Assembly: GCF_914271485.1 (NCBI RefSeq)
Contig: NZ_CAJZAG010000015.1
Location: 95,830 to 159,829, forward strand
Origin: Cupriavidus pampae
GTDB taxonomy: Bacteria > Pseudomonadota > Gammaproteobacteria > Burkholderiales > Burkholderiaceae
DNA: 64,000 nt
Reading direction: 5' to 3'
The position numbers were made by a program, and so were the translations under genes. Position 1 is the first letter of the stretch, and each line of letters begins with the position of its first letter. This document shows, one piece after another, positions 51,061 to 59,162 of the stretch. A model generated the notes under the pieces. It saw nothing but the letters and a program-made list of their open reading frames with translations, did no database searches and had not been told where the DNA came from.

Positions 51061-52215
51061 TTACGATTTTGCGTTCGCCAACATCCGGTAGAGTTTTGCG
51101 CGCGAGATGCCGAGAGCCATGGCTGCGGCGACCTTGTTTCCACCTGCTTCCAGTAGTGCAGCCTCGATGTCGGCGATCGTCGGTTCAGGTTTCCCTATCG
51201 CTTGTTGCGTGGAGTACGTAGACAAATAGGCGTTCGCCTTGCTCGCACGGCTATGCCCGGCCGCCTCAACCACCTTGCGCATCGCTGATCTGTGCGCTTC
51301 GACGTCTATCACTCTCCCCGCTCCCTTGACGGCTGCAGACTGTCCGCTGTGGCGTTGATACATCTGCTGCAAGAACTGGTGACGTAAGCCGTGGGCTGTT
51401 ACGCCAACGCCGTCTTTCGTCACCCCATGCTTCTCAAGCACTGTGTAAAACCGGCGGCGCCATTGATTCTGGGTATAGCTCGCCGGAATCAGTGTGCCCT
51501 TGCCAGGATTTGTCTTCTCAGCCAGTCGCGCCGCAGCGCCCAGCAGTTCGTACTGCCAGTCGAACTCGATCGACACCCGGCGCGGCCTCCCTCCCTTGGT
51601 TCCGTCATGCACATGCAGCATGCCGGAGGGCAAGACATCAAGGGCCGCTCGCAGGCGCCAGCTCTCCTTTGCGCGCAGGCCGAATCCCGCCTCCAGTTTC
51701 AGTTGGAGCGCGACGTGAGCATCCGTCTTCTCGATATCGGCAATCAGCGCAGCGGCATCGATGTCATTCCCATCCCACGAGCGGTCCTCTTTCGCTACGT
51801 AGCTGCGGACATAGCCCTCCGGCCGCACCACGTAGTCGTCGAGCCGTCCGACTGTGTTGGCCTTGCCCATCCAGGCCATGAACGCTCGCAGATGCGTCAG
51901 CCGTAGCTCTACCGTTCCAACATTCAGTTTCCGGTCTTCCACCCAGTAGCGGACAAGCCAGCGCAGATGCTTCTGCCGGATCGCATAGGGCGATGTCACT
52001 GCCATTCCGCCCGTGCGCCGTAGTTCCACCATCATCGCCAGCAACGCCTGCACACGCTGCCGCTGCGACATCTGCGACAGCGATCGGCCGCTCACGCGGG
52101 TGCCACTATGGGGCAGGTGAAGATGGTCCGCAGCCAGGATGCCAAACTCCAATTTGAAGCGCTCGGGTAAGTTGTACTGTTCCAGGATGGGTCGCAGGTT
52201 GATGTTCTTGCTCAT
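51061..52215 (-). CDS. Tyrosine recombinase with C-terminal Fis-type HTH
   Basis: A protein of 384 residues from ATG 52215 (MSKNINLRPILEQYNLPERF). Catalytic residues by position: Arg in EAGFGLRAKESWRL, His/Arg in TAHGLRHQFLQQMY, His in EAAGHSRASKAN, Tyr in AYLSTYS. The last 45 residues are an added helix-turn-helix (IADIEAALLEAGGNKVAAAM, ALGISRAKLYRML) of the Fis type. Likely the integrase of this element or of the cargo segment. A degenerate copy of its 3' end lies at 21583-21790. Confidence 0.88.
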   Translation of the reverse strand: MSKNINLRPILEQYNLPERFKLEFGILAADHLHLPHSGTRVSGRSLSQMSQRQRVQALLAMMVELRRTGGMAVTSPYAIRQKHLRWLVRYWVEDRKLNVGTVELRLTHLRAFMAWMGKANTVGRLDDYVVRPEGYVRSYVAKEDRSWDGNDIDAAALIADIEKTDAHVALQLKLEAGFGLRAKESWRLRAALDVLPSGMLHVHDGTKGGRPRRVSIEFDWQYELLGAAARLAEKTNPGKGTLIPASYTQNQWRRRFYTVLEKHGVTKDGVGVTAHGLRHQFLQQMYQRHSGQSAAVKGAGRVIDVEAHRSAMRKVVEAAGHSRASKANAYLSTYSTQQAIGKPEPTIADIEAALLEAGGNKVAAAMALGISRAKLYRMLANAKS

Positions 52216-52899
52216 GCTTGTCTCGATTGCGGGGTGTGCGTAGCCGCTGGCGGTGCAGTTCGCACATAGCCTGTCGCGGAACAGCGCCGACCCCGATTCG
52301 AATCTGTCCCATTCGGTGTGCCGGGATACCAACCCCAGCTTGCCGGCCCACCCAGCCGACCCTGCCGCTTCTCTTCCCGGTCCTTTAGCGATGCCAAACC
52401 GATCGGCCCTGAGCATGGAAGCAATGCGTCGTGACCGTCCGCTTACAGCCAACGCGCAGGGCTCTCCCCTTGCGCGCCGCTTACGCGGCCGCCCTATCCG
52501 GTGCATCTACTGACGCCAGCCTGCAGCTGGAAGGATTGCTCCTAGCGCCTGCGGCCTATGCCGTGATGGATGATTACCTGTTACGCCGTTCTGGTGCCGG
52601 TGGCGCCCCCCGGATCGATATCTGCTCAGAAGCCTGCGTTCACCGTCGCTCAGTACGCAAAGCAGCTTCCCACCCCAAAGTCGGATCATTCCCGCCGCGG
52701 TGTGTCGGGCTTCGTGATCCGCACCCAACCACGCGGCTGTAAGGGTGTTGGACATTCGCGGACATCCACAGAGCACCTGTCCGGTGTCCGGCTTCGGAAA
52801 TGTCCGCACTACGATCTATTTTCACAAACAAACCGCAATCGGCTTGGTATCGCGGTGTCCGGTGTCCTCACTATCCGACACGGTCCACTTGATTAGATT
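52216..52899. other. Intergenic stretch upstream of the integrase
   Basis: About 680 bases with no convincing gene. Frames over 52431-52742 are open but have biased, shadow-like composition. Confidence 0.4.
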
Positions 52900-53020
52900 G
52901 AAAAAAAAGCCGGTTCAATCTCCGGCGTGAACAGCGGGCCCCGCAAGAATCCTCATCAGGAGGAATCGGAGGCTTTTTTTGCCGCGCGACTGGCGGCAAG
53001 GTCGATGCGTTGGGGACGCG
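52898..53020 (-). ncRNA. Candidate structured RNA led by a GCGTC/ATCGAC element
   Basis: Minus strand, in order: GCGT-CCCCA-ACGC, ATCGACC, hairpin TTGCCGC/GCGGCAA, an A-run, hairpin GAATCCTC-type (GATTCCTCC with AGGATTC), GCGGGGCCCGC, then GCCGG-AGATTGAA-CCGGC followed by eight T residues. No reading frame of note lies within it. It looks like a short terminated transcript of about 120 nt carrying the same leader element as backbone genes. Confidence 0.5.
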
Positions 53021-53158
53021 ATAAGAGCCCCCCAGAATAGCCGAACGCCGCGCCGCCGCACAACGGAAACACGCTCGATTTCAAGAGGTTTCGAGGACTT
53101 GACTTTGAATATCGCTCGGTAGAGTTGAAGACGCAGGGAAGGCAGTACGGGGACCTTA

Positions 53159-53185
53159 CGGTGAGCATCTGTCAGTTGCTCACCG
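53159..53185. promoter_or_regulatory. Palindrome upstream of PRTRC D, possible centromere or operator
   Basis: CGGTGAGCA-N8-TGCTCACCG, perfect 9-bp arms, 120 bases before the ParM-like start. ParM systems often place their adaptor-binding site here. Confidence 0.5.
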
Positions 53186-53306
53186 ATAGTCACTCCGAAA
53201 CGTGAGACGAACTGCCAGATATCGGACGAAGTCCCGGCGTCTGGCAGATGAGCCGCGCGCCCCCTCGTCGTCATCAACCATCGCAACAACCACGCGGAGC
53301 GAAACC

Positions 53307-54338
53307 ATGCAGCAACAGAACATCGAATCGAAGATCGTGAAAGCAGCCACCCTCGCAATCGACGTTGGCTATGGCAACACCAAAACAGCATTCGCTTTGG
53401 GCTCGGATATCAGGACGAGTATGTTCCCCTCGCTGGCACCGCAGGCGGCTACGTCGAGCCTCACGCCAGAAAGCGGAACGCCGTTTCAGGCGCGCAAGGT
53501 AGTCAATGTCGTGGTGGACGGCGCACGCTATGAAGTCGGGCCCGGTGTGTCGCTCAGCGGTGCCTATAACACCGGCCGGGCGCTGGCTGAGGACTATGTC
53601 ACGACCCCGAACTACGCGGCACTCCTGGCGGGCGCCATCTTCTATTCCGGCGCCACCGAGATCGAACGGCTCGTGCTCGGCCTGCCGGTCCATAACACGC
53701 AGAAGTACGCCGGGCATCTGCGCGATCGCTTCGTCGGTCAGCACGATTTTGGTTGGGGTCCCATCGACGTCAAATCGGTGATGCCCCTGCCGCAGCCGCT
53801 TGGAACCCTCGTGACGTACATGCAGCAGAGCGGCAAGCAATATGACCCGAACAATTCGTACCTGGTAATCGATGTCGGGTACTTCACGACGGACTGGATC
53901 GTAGCCCGCGGCTACACGATCGACGATACGCGCAGCGGCGGGGTACCGGGTGGCGCGGCACGCGTGTATCAGCAGATCGCCGGTCTTATCGCCTCCGATC
54001 AGGGACAGCCGTTTGACGCCATCGAGCGCGTCGATCACGCTTTGCGCACGACAGGAAAGCTGCTGTTCTATAAGCAGGATCTCGAGCTGAGCCGCTATCT
54101 CCCCGAGGCAATGGCCGTCACCAATCCGTCAATCAAGGAGCTGCAATCGCGGGTAGGCCGCACCGACGACATCCGTGCCGTTATCCTGACCGGCGGAGGT
54201 GCAGCGCTGTACGCACCGACCATCCGCGCAGCATTCCCGCTGAACGACATCCACATGATGGTCTCGCCCTGCTTCGCGAACGTGCGCGGGTTCTACACCA
54301 TTGGCGCCGCACGTCAGGCAACCAAGGCCGCTGCCTAA
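53307..54338 (+). CDS. PRTRC system protein D (ParM/StbA-like actin ATPase)
   Basis: A protein of 343 residues from ATG 53307 (MQQQNIESKIVKAATLAIDV), with CGGAGCG upstream; an earlier in-frame start at 53202 has no ribosome site. Actin-fold motifs: phosphate-1 AIDVGYGNTKTAFALG, phosphate-2 YLVIDVGYFTTDWIVA, adenosine VILTGGGAALYAPTI. It should form filaments that push plasmid copies apart. In this window it lies 36 kb from the main PRTRC cluster. A probable adaptor gene follows after 11 nt. Confidence 0.9.
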   Translation: MQQQNIESKIVKAATLAIDVGYGNTKTAFALGSDIRTSMFPSLAPQAATSSLTPESGTPFQARKVVNVVVDGARYEVGPGVSLSGAYNTGRALAEDYVTTPNYAALLAGAIFYSGATEIERLVLGLPVHNTQKYAGHLRDRFVGQHDFGWGPIDVKSVMPLPQPLGTLVTYMQQSGKQYDPNNSYLVIDVGYFTTDWIVARGYTIDDTRSGGVPGGAARVYQQIAGLIASDQGQPFDAIERVDHALRTTGKLLFYKQDLELSRYLPEAMAVTNPSIKELQSRVGRTDDIRAVILTGGGAALYAPTIRAAFPLNDIHMMVSPCFANVRGFYTIGAARQATKAAA

Positions 54339-54349
54339 CCGGGCCTCGT

Positions 54350-54817
54350 ATGAACAAGCTGGAGATCAAGCTAACGTTGACGACTGATTCCACGCCGGAG
54401 CTGCTTCACTACCTCAGCGGTATCTCCAGCGCGCGGGACCGAGCGTTCATTCTGAAGCGGCTGGCAACGGTCGGTCTGTCGATGCTCAGCGAAGGCGCCG
54501 GCACGAATGCAATGCTTCTACCCTCTCCGTCTACCGGAGTGCATAGGGTTTCGTCGGCCAGTCCTAGCGAACCACTACATCCCATGACATCGATCACCGC
54601 TGACCTGGCAACTTTGCCTGAGCGCACGCCTGCGACGACGTTGAATGGGCCGCGGGTTGCCGTGCCGATCCCTAACGCGGTCCCGGCGGCGTTTTCGCCC
54701 ATGAAGCGTCAGACGGAGCTACCAGATGCGAAGGAGCGAAGCCACGCCGCGCAACCGATGGGGTTCGAATTCCTGGACCTCGATGCGCTGAACGCCGCTA
54801 CGGCCCAGTTCGACTGA
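54350..54817 (+). CDS. Probable adaptor of the ParM-like protein (ParR/StbB-like)
   Basis: A protein of 155 residues (MNKLEIKLTLTTDSTPELLH). The first 50 residues, with YLSGISSARDRAFILKRLAT, look like a small alpha/beta or ribbon-helix-helix DNA-binding unit as found downstream of plasmid ParM genes. The rest is Pro/Thr/Ala-rich and disordered, ending in a conserved-looking GFEFLDLDALNAATAQF peptide, perhaps the filament-binding tail. Assignment rests on position and shape rather than clear homology. Confidence 0.55.
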   Translation: MNKLEIKLTLTTDSTPELLHYLSGISSARDRAFILKRLATVGLSMLSEGAGTNAMLLPSPSTGVHRVSSASPSEPLHPMTSITADLATLPERTPATTLNGPRVAVPIPNAVPAAFSPMKRQTELPDAKERSHAAQPMGFEFLDLDALNAATAQFD

Positions 54818-54882
54818 CCCGCTTGACTTGCGCGATCCGCGTGCAAGCTGTTACTGTTATCTAGTCAAATCGAGGAAAAACC

Positions 54883-55002
54883 ATGTTCGATTACCTGTCC
54901 ACCACTGCCGACGTGAACCGCTTCATCTTCTACGTCGCGATCGGCTTTTGCGTACTGCAGGCAGCAATCGAAGTCTACAAGGAGGTGCGCAAACGCGACT
55001 GA
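54883..55002 (+). CDS. Small single-pass membrane protein (39 aa)
   Basis: A 39-codon frame (MFDYLSTTADVNRFIFYVAI, then GFCVLQAAIEVYKEVRKRD) with GAGGAAAAACC upstream. One hydrophobic helix at about 13-29 and a basic end. It sits between the adaptor gene and a terminator, in the ParM operon. Function unknown. Confidence 0.7.
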   Translation: MFDYLSTTADVNRFIFYVAIGFCVLQAAIEVYKEVRKRD

Positions 55003-55026
55003 ACGTTGCGTTGTGCTCAGCAAATA

Positions 55027-55062
55027 AAAAAGCCCAGCAGTTCAGATCTGCTGGGCTTTTTT
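55027..55062. terminator. Bidirectional terminator
   Basis: AAAAAAGCCCAGCAG-TTCAGAT-CTGCTGGGCTTTTTT, a perfect stem with T-runs on both strands, closing the ParM operon and the converging minus-strand gene. Confidence 0.92.
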
Positions 55063-55081
55063 CGTAAGGGATGGGCACGCT

Positions 55082-55294
55082 TCAATGAAGCGTGCCGTGC
55101 GCGAGGCAGAAGTCCGCCGCCGAGTCGAAGGACAAATGGCCCTCTATCAGCGTGAAATCCCCCGACTGTTCACGTCGGTAGACATGGAAGAACTGCGCTT
55201 CCGATTTGATGGCCGGCACATCGCAGATCGCGGTCCGACGCATTGCATGGATGTGCAGCTTGTTGATGATTGCGGTGAAACCTTTTTGCGGCAT
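55082..55294 (-). CDS. Small hypothetical protein
   Basis: A protein of 70 residues from ATG 55294 (MPQKGFTAIINKLHIHAMRR), with GGAGCAAAGCA upstream. A compact beta-rich sequence (IKSEAQFFHVYRREQSGDFT) ending LAHGTLH. No family recognised. Located between the primase stop and the terminator; probably the last gene of the primase transcript. Confidence 0.55.
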   Translation of the reverse strand: MPQKGFTAIINKLHIHAMRRTAICDVPAIKSEAQFFHVYRREQSGDFTLIEGHLSFDSAADFCLAHGTLH

Positions 55295-55394
55295 TGCTTT
55301 GCTCCTGAAAAAGCCTGCCACAAGGAATCCGCCCAGTGAGACGAACCCACGGGGCAGAGGTTGAAGTGTCACCGCCTCGAGGGCGGCAGGCTGA

Positions 55395-56480
55395 TCAGGC
55401 TGCTATAGCCTGTTGAGACATCCAGCGGAGCTGATACGCCACCCGCCATTCGTCGCAGAAATCAGTGCCACGCGCCTTGGGTCGGTGCAGCACCGTCTTG
55501 AACCCCTCCTTGCGAAGTCGCTTCTGCAGCGCCAATGCATCGGCCATGCCGGGCGACTTTCCCGTGCCTGGATCAATCCTGTCGAAGTCGGCGAAGATGT
55601 GAACAGTATGGATACTCATACCCCCAGGCACCACGAACTTGGTCATCAGCACGCGATTCAGGCACGACCACGTCGGTACTTGAAACAGCATGTACGCGGC
55701 GTAGGCATTCTCGAGTCCTTCGGCAATGCCAATCTCTCCGTCGCGAGGAGACATGAGGCGAACCGCACCACCGTCTAGTGGCAGTGCCCCCGGGTAGTTG
55801 CGCTTGCTCGGCAGTACTTCGCCGTCCTCAGATAAAACCGTGGCCTTTTCCGGTCTCTGCGCATGCAGCGTTGTTCGATGAACGGTAGCGATGCGGCCGT
55901 CGGCCAGGCAAAATTCGGCAACGATCGTCGGATACCGACCGACCACACTGCCTTCGTGCCAGTAATCCTGTATGGCGAGCCGCAGACCCTGCGGCAGAGG
56001 AGCTCGCAAACCCGGTACCCGGGCAGCGAGATAGCGCATGGCATGATCGCCGACCATCACGGGCTTAGAGGTGGCGATCTGCTTCAGCACGCGGCTCATC
56101 AGTACGGCCGATGCCCGGCTATCAGGCTGACGACGTGGGGGGCGAGTAGTTGAGGCCTGCACGGATGAGGGCTCGCTGCTCTCACCAGTGAGCCGGCGGC
56201 GCAGTTCTTCGTAGGACATGCCGGTACACCGACACACCAGTTCGATGCCGTCACCAGCCTTCGGACTGCCCGCGTTGCACTTGCGGCAGATCCAATCGCC
56301 GCGGCCGCGCTTGTTGTCATACGTAAATCGGTCAATACCATCTCCGCAAATCGGGCATGGACCAGGGCGGCCTCGCCAGAAGGCGTCCGTCAGCACTTCC
56401 GCTGGTAGATACTGCGCAACCAGAGCATCCCATTGTGTTGGTGTCCAGTTCTTCACGATGTCACTCAGTTTCACTTTCAT
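55395..56480 (-). CDS. Zinc-ribbon/Toprim DNA primase
   Basis: A protein of 361 residues (MKVKLSDIVKNWTPTQWDAL). The N-terminal zinc ribbon CPICGDG...WICRKC (about residues 42-69) matches phage P4-type primases. A central linker is followed by Toprim: Glu in EIGIAEGLENAYAAY and the DxD motif in VHIFADFDRID. There is no helicase domain, so it supplies primers and depends on another helicase. Such genes support plasmid/ICE replication or transfer. It shares the ATCGAC leader element with PRTRC parB. Confidence 0.88.
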   Translation of the reverse strand: MKVKLSDIVKNWTPTQWDALVAQYLPAEVLTDAFWRGRPGPCPICGDGIDRFTYDNKRGRGDWICRKCNAGSPKAGDGIELVCRCTGMSYEELRRRLTGESSEPSSVQASTTRPPRRQPDSRASAVLMSRVLKQIATSKPVMVGDHAMRYLAARVPGLRAPLPQGLRLAIQDYWHEGSVVGRYPTIVAEFCLADGRIATVHRTTLHAQRPEKATVLSEDGEVLPSKRNYPGALPLDGGAVRLMSPRDGEIGIAEGLENAYAAYMLFQVPTWSCLNRVLMTKFVVPGGMSIHTVHIFADFDRIDPGTGKSPGMADALALQKRLRKEGFKTVLHRPKARGTDFCDEWRVAYQLRWMSQQAIAA

Positions 56481-56527
56481 GGACTAACTCCGGCTGGAGA
56501 GGATTGGTCGATGCCTGAGAAAGGCGA
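56481..56527 (-). promoter_or_regulatory. Structured leader of the primase gene
   Basis: Minus strand: stem GCCT-TTCTC-AGGC (covarying with GCGT/ACGC elsewhere), ATCGACC, then CTCC-AGCC-GGAG (56499-56496 with 56491-56488), a hairpin that contains the ribosome site. Confidence 0.65.
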
Positions 56528-57154
56528 GGAAACCCTTGCTCAAAGGACATCCCGGCAGGAGGCCAGAAGGTCTTTTCAGCATCGCGATTTGCTCGGGGAG
56601 CGGTGGATGTGGCGCGAGGCCAAATGGAGCGAGAACATGCCGACTGGAATCGCGGCGCAGGTTTAAGCTTGTTTCTGACGGTGGCGCTACAAGGTCCCAC
56701 TGCGTTACAGCGTCAGTGATTGCCATCCGGCAAGGGAGGCGGGTTCTCGAGCGAAGAGGCCCGGTAATCGTTGAGACCCGAGGAACAGGTCGGAATCGAT
56801 GCACTATGCGCGCTGGAGGTAGTTCTATTTTTCTCGCGATCACGGGCCCGCGTCGGCGCGAAAGCTTGGCAATTTCGGGGGCTTTCTCGGGAGCTCTCCG
56901 TGCCGGCGCACGCGCAGCCGCGCTGTTCGGCATCTTGCATGGAGAATCGCTACTGTTGCTGGTGATATTTGGGCCGAGTGGCTACGGACATCAACAAGGC
57001 GTCCTCATGGTGCCAGCGCGTGTCGCTCAGGCGCTGGCACCGTGGGTTTTCGGCGCGCCCATGCTGACGACCATTCGGCAATTTTGGCCGGCCAGTGGTC
57101 CAGACGGAATAAACTGGCGGCATTGTCCAATGCAAGGCCATTACTCGATCCGTC
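56528..57154. other. Intergenic stretch
   Basis: About 630 bases upstream of the divergent primase and AstE-like genes. Open frames here lack ribosome sites and family features. No structure noted. Confidence 0.4.
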
Positions 57155-58135
57155 ATGAGCTATTCCACGCAACCGGCTTTCATTCAGTCCCACCAGTTCA
57201 CGGCGCTGCAACCAGGACCGCGGCTTCTCGTGCTGGGCGCCGTCCATGGCAATGAGACATGCGGTACGCAGGCGATCGCACAAGTACTGGACGATCTGGC
57301 ATCCGGCGCGTTCGCCATCGAGCGTGGTGTCCTGACCATGGTGCCGGTTACGAATCCGCTTGCCTACCGGCAGCGTACCCGGCAGGGCGACCGCAATCTG
57401 AACCGCAATTTGCGAGTTACGGCACAACCCGCCGACTTCGAGGACCACGTCGGCAATGTGCTCTGCCCCTTGCTGGAAGCGCATAACGTACTGCTCGACC
57501 TTCATTCGTTCCATACCCCGGGCCAACCCTTCATCATGGCCGGTCCGACCAACAATGCGGGGGGATTGGAGCCCTTCCAACGCTCTGAGGAGGAGACGCG
57601 CATGGTCGCGCATCTCGGGCCACGGCGGGTCGTGGAAGGCTGGATGGATGTCTACGCGCGCGGGGTCGAGCGCCGCCAGCACGCTCAGGTCGCTCCGGCC
57701 ACTCCGACCGTGGGCCTGCTGGATGCAGGCTATGGCATTGGTACGTCGGAGTACATGCGCTCTCGCGGCGGATATGGTGTGACGCTGGAATGCGGGCAGC
57801 ATGACGACCCAGAAGCAGTCGGTGTAGCCTATCGCGCCATCCGCCAAGCGCTGGCCTTGCTCGGAATGGCTTCTCTCGCCCTGAAGCCGGCGGTCCCGAC
57901 TTTCGAGGTATTGCGCCTCGCGGACGTGATCGACCGCGAGCATGAGAACGACCGATTCACTCAGCCCTGGAAAAGCTTTGATCCCGTCAAGGCCGGGCAG
58001 GCGATCGGACAACGGCACGATGGGCGGATAGTGACCGCCCCAGCCAATGGCTTCGTCGTCTTCCCCAACCCGAATGCACTGCCCGGCAACGAATGGTTCT
58101 ATTTCGCTCAGGAGAGCGACCGCACTTTTGGCTGA
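57155..58135 (+). CDS. Succinylglutamate desuccinylase/aspartoacylase family protein
   Basis: A protein of 326 residues (MSYSTQPAFIQSHQFTALQP). Zinc site of the M14-like AstE/ASPA family: HGNE in LGAVHGNETCGT and His in LLDLHSFHTPG; catalytic Glu in YGVTLECGQHDD. NPLAYRQRTRQGDRNLNRNL is the family substrate-binding stretch. It would deacylate an N-acyl amino acid; substrate unknown. Monocistronic. Confidence 0.88.
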   Translation: MSYSTQPAFIQSHQFTALQPGPRLLVLGAVHGNETCGTQAIAQVLDDLASGAFAIERGVLTMVPVTNPLAYRQRTRQGDRNLNRNLRVTAQPADFEDHVGNVLCPLLEAHNVLLDLHSFHTPGQPFIMAGPTNNAGGLEPFQRSEEETRMVAHLGPRRVVEGWMDVYARGVERRQHAQVAPATPTVGLLDAGYGIGTSEYMRSRGGYGVTLECGQHDDPEAVGVAYRAIRQALALLGMASLALKPAVPTFEVLRLADVIDREHENDRFTQPWKSFDPVKAGQAIGQRHDGRIVTAPANGFVVFPNPNALPGNEWFYFAQESDRTFG

Positions 58136-58168
58136 GCGATAAACAAGAGTCCCGAAACGCTGAAGAGC

Positions 58169-58285
58169 ATGAAGGAAGGTGACTTGGTGTCGGCAACGTT
58201 CGACACTGTGTATGGCAAGGCTACGGTTATGGACCTGGGAAATAACTTTATGCGATCCAGTGGTCGGGCGGTGCAGCCCGTCTGA
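58169..58285 (+). CDS. Short frame, probably a gene fragment
   Basis: 38 codons (MKEGDLVSATFDTVYGKATV) open upstream as well (NKSPETLKS). The phrase LKSMKEGDLVSATF looks like the end of an exported beta-rich protein. No good ribosome site. More likely a remnant than a gene. Confidence 0.3.
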   Translation: MKEGDLVSATFDTVYGKATVMDLGNNFMRSSGRAVQPV

Positions 58286-58566
58286 TCGCTGGAAATTATG
58301 GAGCATGTGACCATGGATCCCGATATGACCACTATGCGCACCCTCAACGGCTATCCGGGAGTGAACCACGACCTTTCGCTTTGAGTCAGAAGCCGGCATT
58401 GCACGCCGGCGCGTGCAACTGCAGATGTTGCGGCCGAGTCCGGCCACTATCAGTCTCTCAGAATAACGAGTCGAACGGCAGTTACACGTTTCATTGCCGC
58501 CGCTCCACGGCGCCTTGAGCGGCGGCTCCCCTGAGTAGCAGGGTCCCTCTAGCCTTCAGAAGGCTG

Positions 58567-58824
58567 CTAGCATTTCGCCTTCTTGGCCTGGCCCGGTGGG
58601 CAACCGCCATTTCCCTTGCTGCGACCGGTGTAGTACTTCTCGCCTTTGGGGCCGTTGTGCTTGCGCCATTAATCCGGATCGCGATACTCCCCGCCATCCC
58701 AGTAGTAGCCCCTGCTATCCCGACTGCCGAAGGTTATGCTCACACTAGGCGCTTGGATGGCTGCATTCCCAACGAAGACATTGACATCAGCCGCGCTCGC
58801 GGCCCAACCGCTGCATGCGAGCAT
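58567..58824 (-). pseudogene. DUF2502 small exported protein, nonsense mutation
   Basis: From about 58824 the frame reads MLACSGWAASAADVNVFVGN, then SITFGSRDSRGYYWDGGEYR with DPD and TAA (58669-58671). The same frame continues WRKHNGPKGEKYYTGRSKGN to a TAG at 58567. The RD-RGYYWDGG core is the DUF2502 signature, and in that family the next residues continue to WW/WRKH. The stop therefore looks like a point mutation inside the conserved core. Confidence 0.65.
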
Positions 58825-58904
58825 GATCGCAACGACAGATTCCTTTCTCTGGCCGGCGGGCGTTAACGATGACGCTGCCAGGAAAGCTGGCGGCACAGCT
58901 TACA

Positions 58905-59127
58905 GTGTGCTGTGATTCTAGCGCCTGGCGAGCGCTTGCCGCGCGGGCGCGGATGGCGTCTGCACCTGATGCGGCTGCCCGGTGAGATGCCGGATGAGCC
59001 CGCCGCCCAAGCTGCGCTGCTCAATGACGCGATGGAAACGTTGATCCGCCGGTTTCCCGAACAATACCTTTGGAGCTACAACAGCTACAAGGCGCCTCCT
59101 GGCGCGCCGCCTCGGCCAACCGAATAA
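58905..59127 (+). pseudogene. C-terminal fragment of lauroyl acyltransferase (LpxL/HtrB)
   Basis: The frame reads LMRLPGEMPDEPAAQAALLN, then RRFPEQYLWSYNSYKAPPGA and PPRPTE, the C-terminal signature of Lpx acyltransferases. The catalytic HxxxxD domain is absent. Homology begins abruptly near 58905 beside the DUF2502 remnant, marking a recombination junction. Confidence 0.75.
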
Positions 59128-59162
59128 GCGCGCCGCCGTACTGGCGACGGACGCCGTTAAAG

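Noticed and set aside
57005..58447. 480-codon minus frame opposite the AstE-like gene
   Set aside because: Antisense shadow: the plus frame carries all zinc-site and catalytic motifs of the family.
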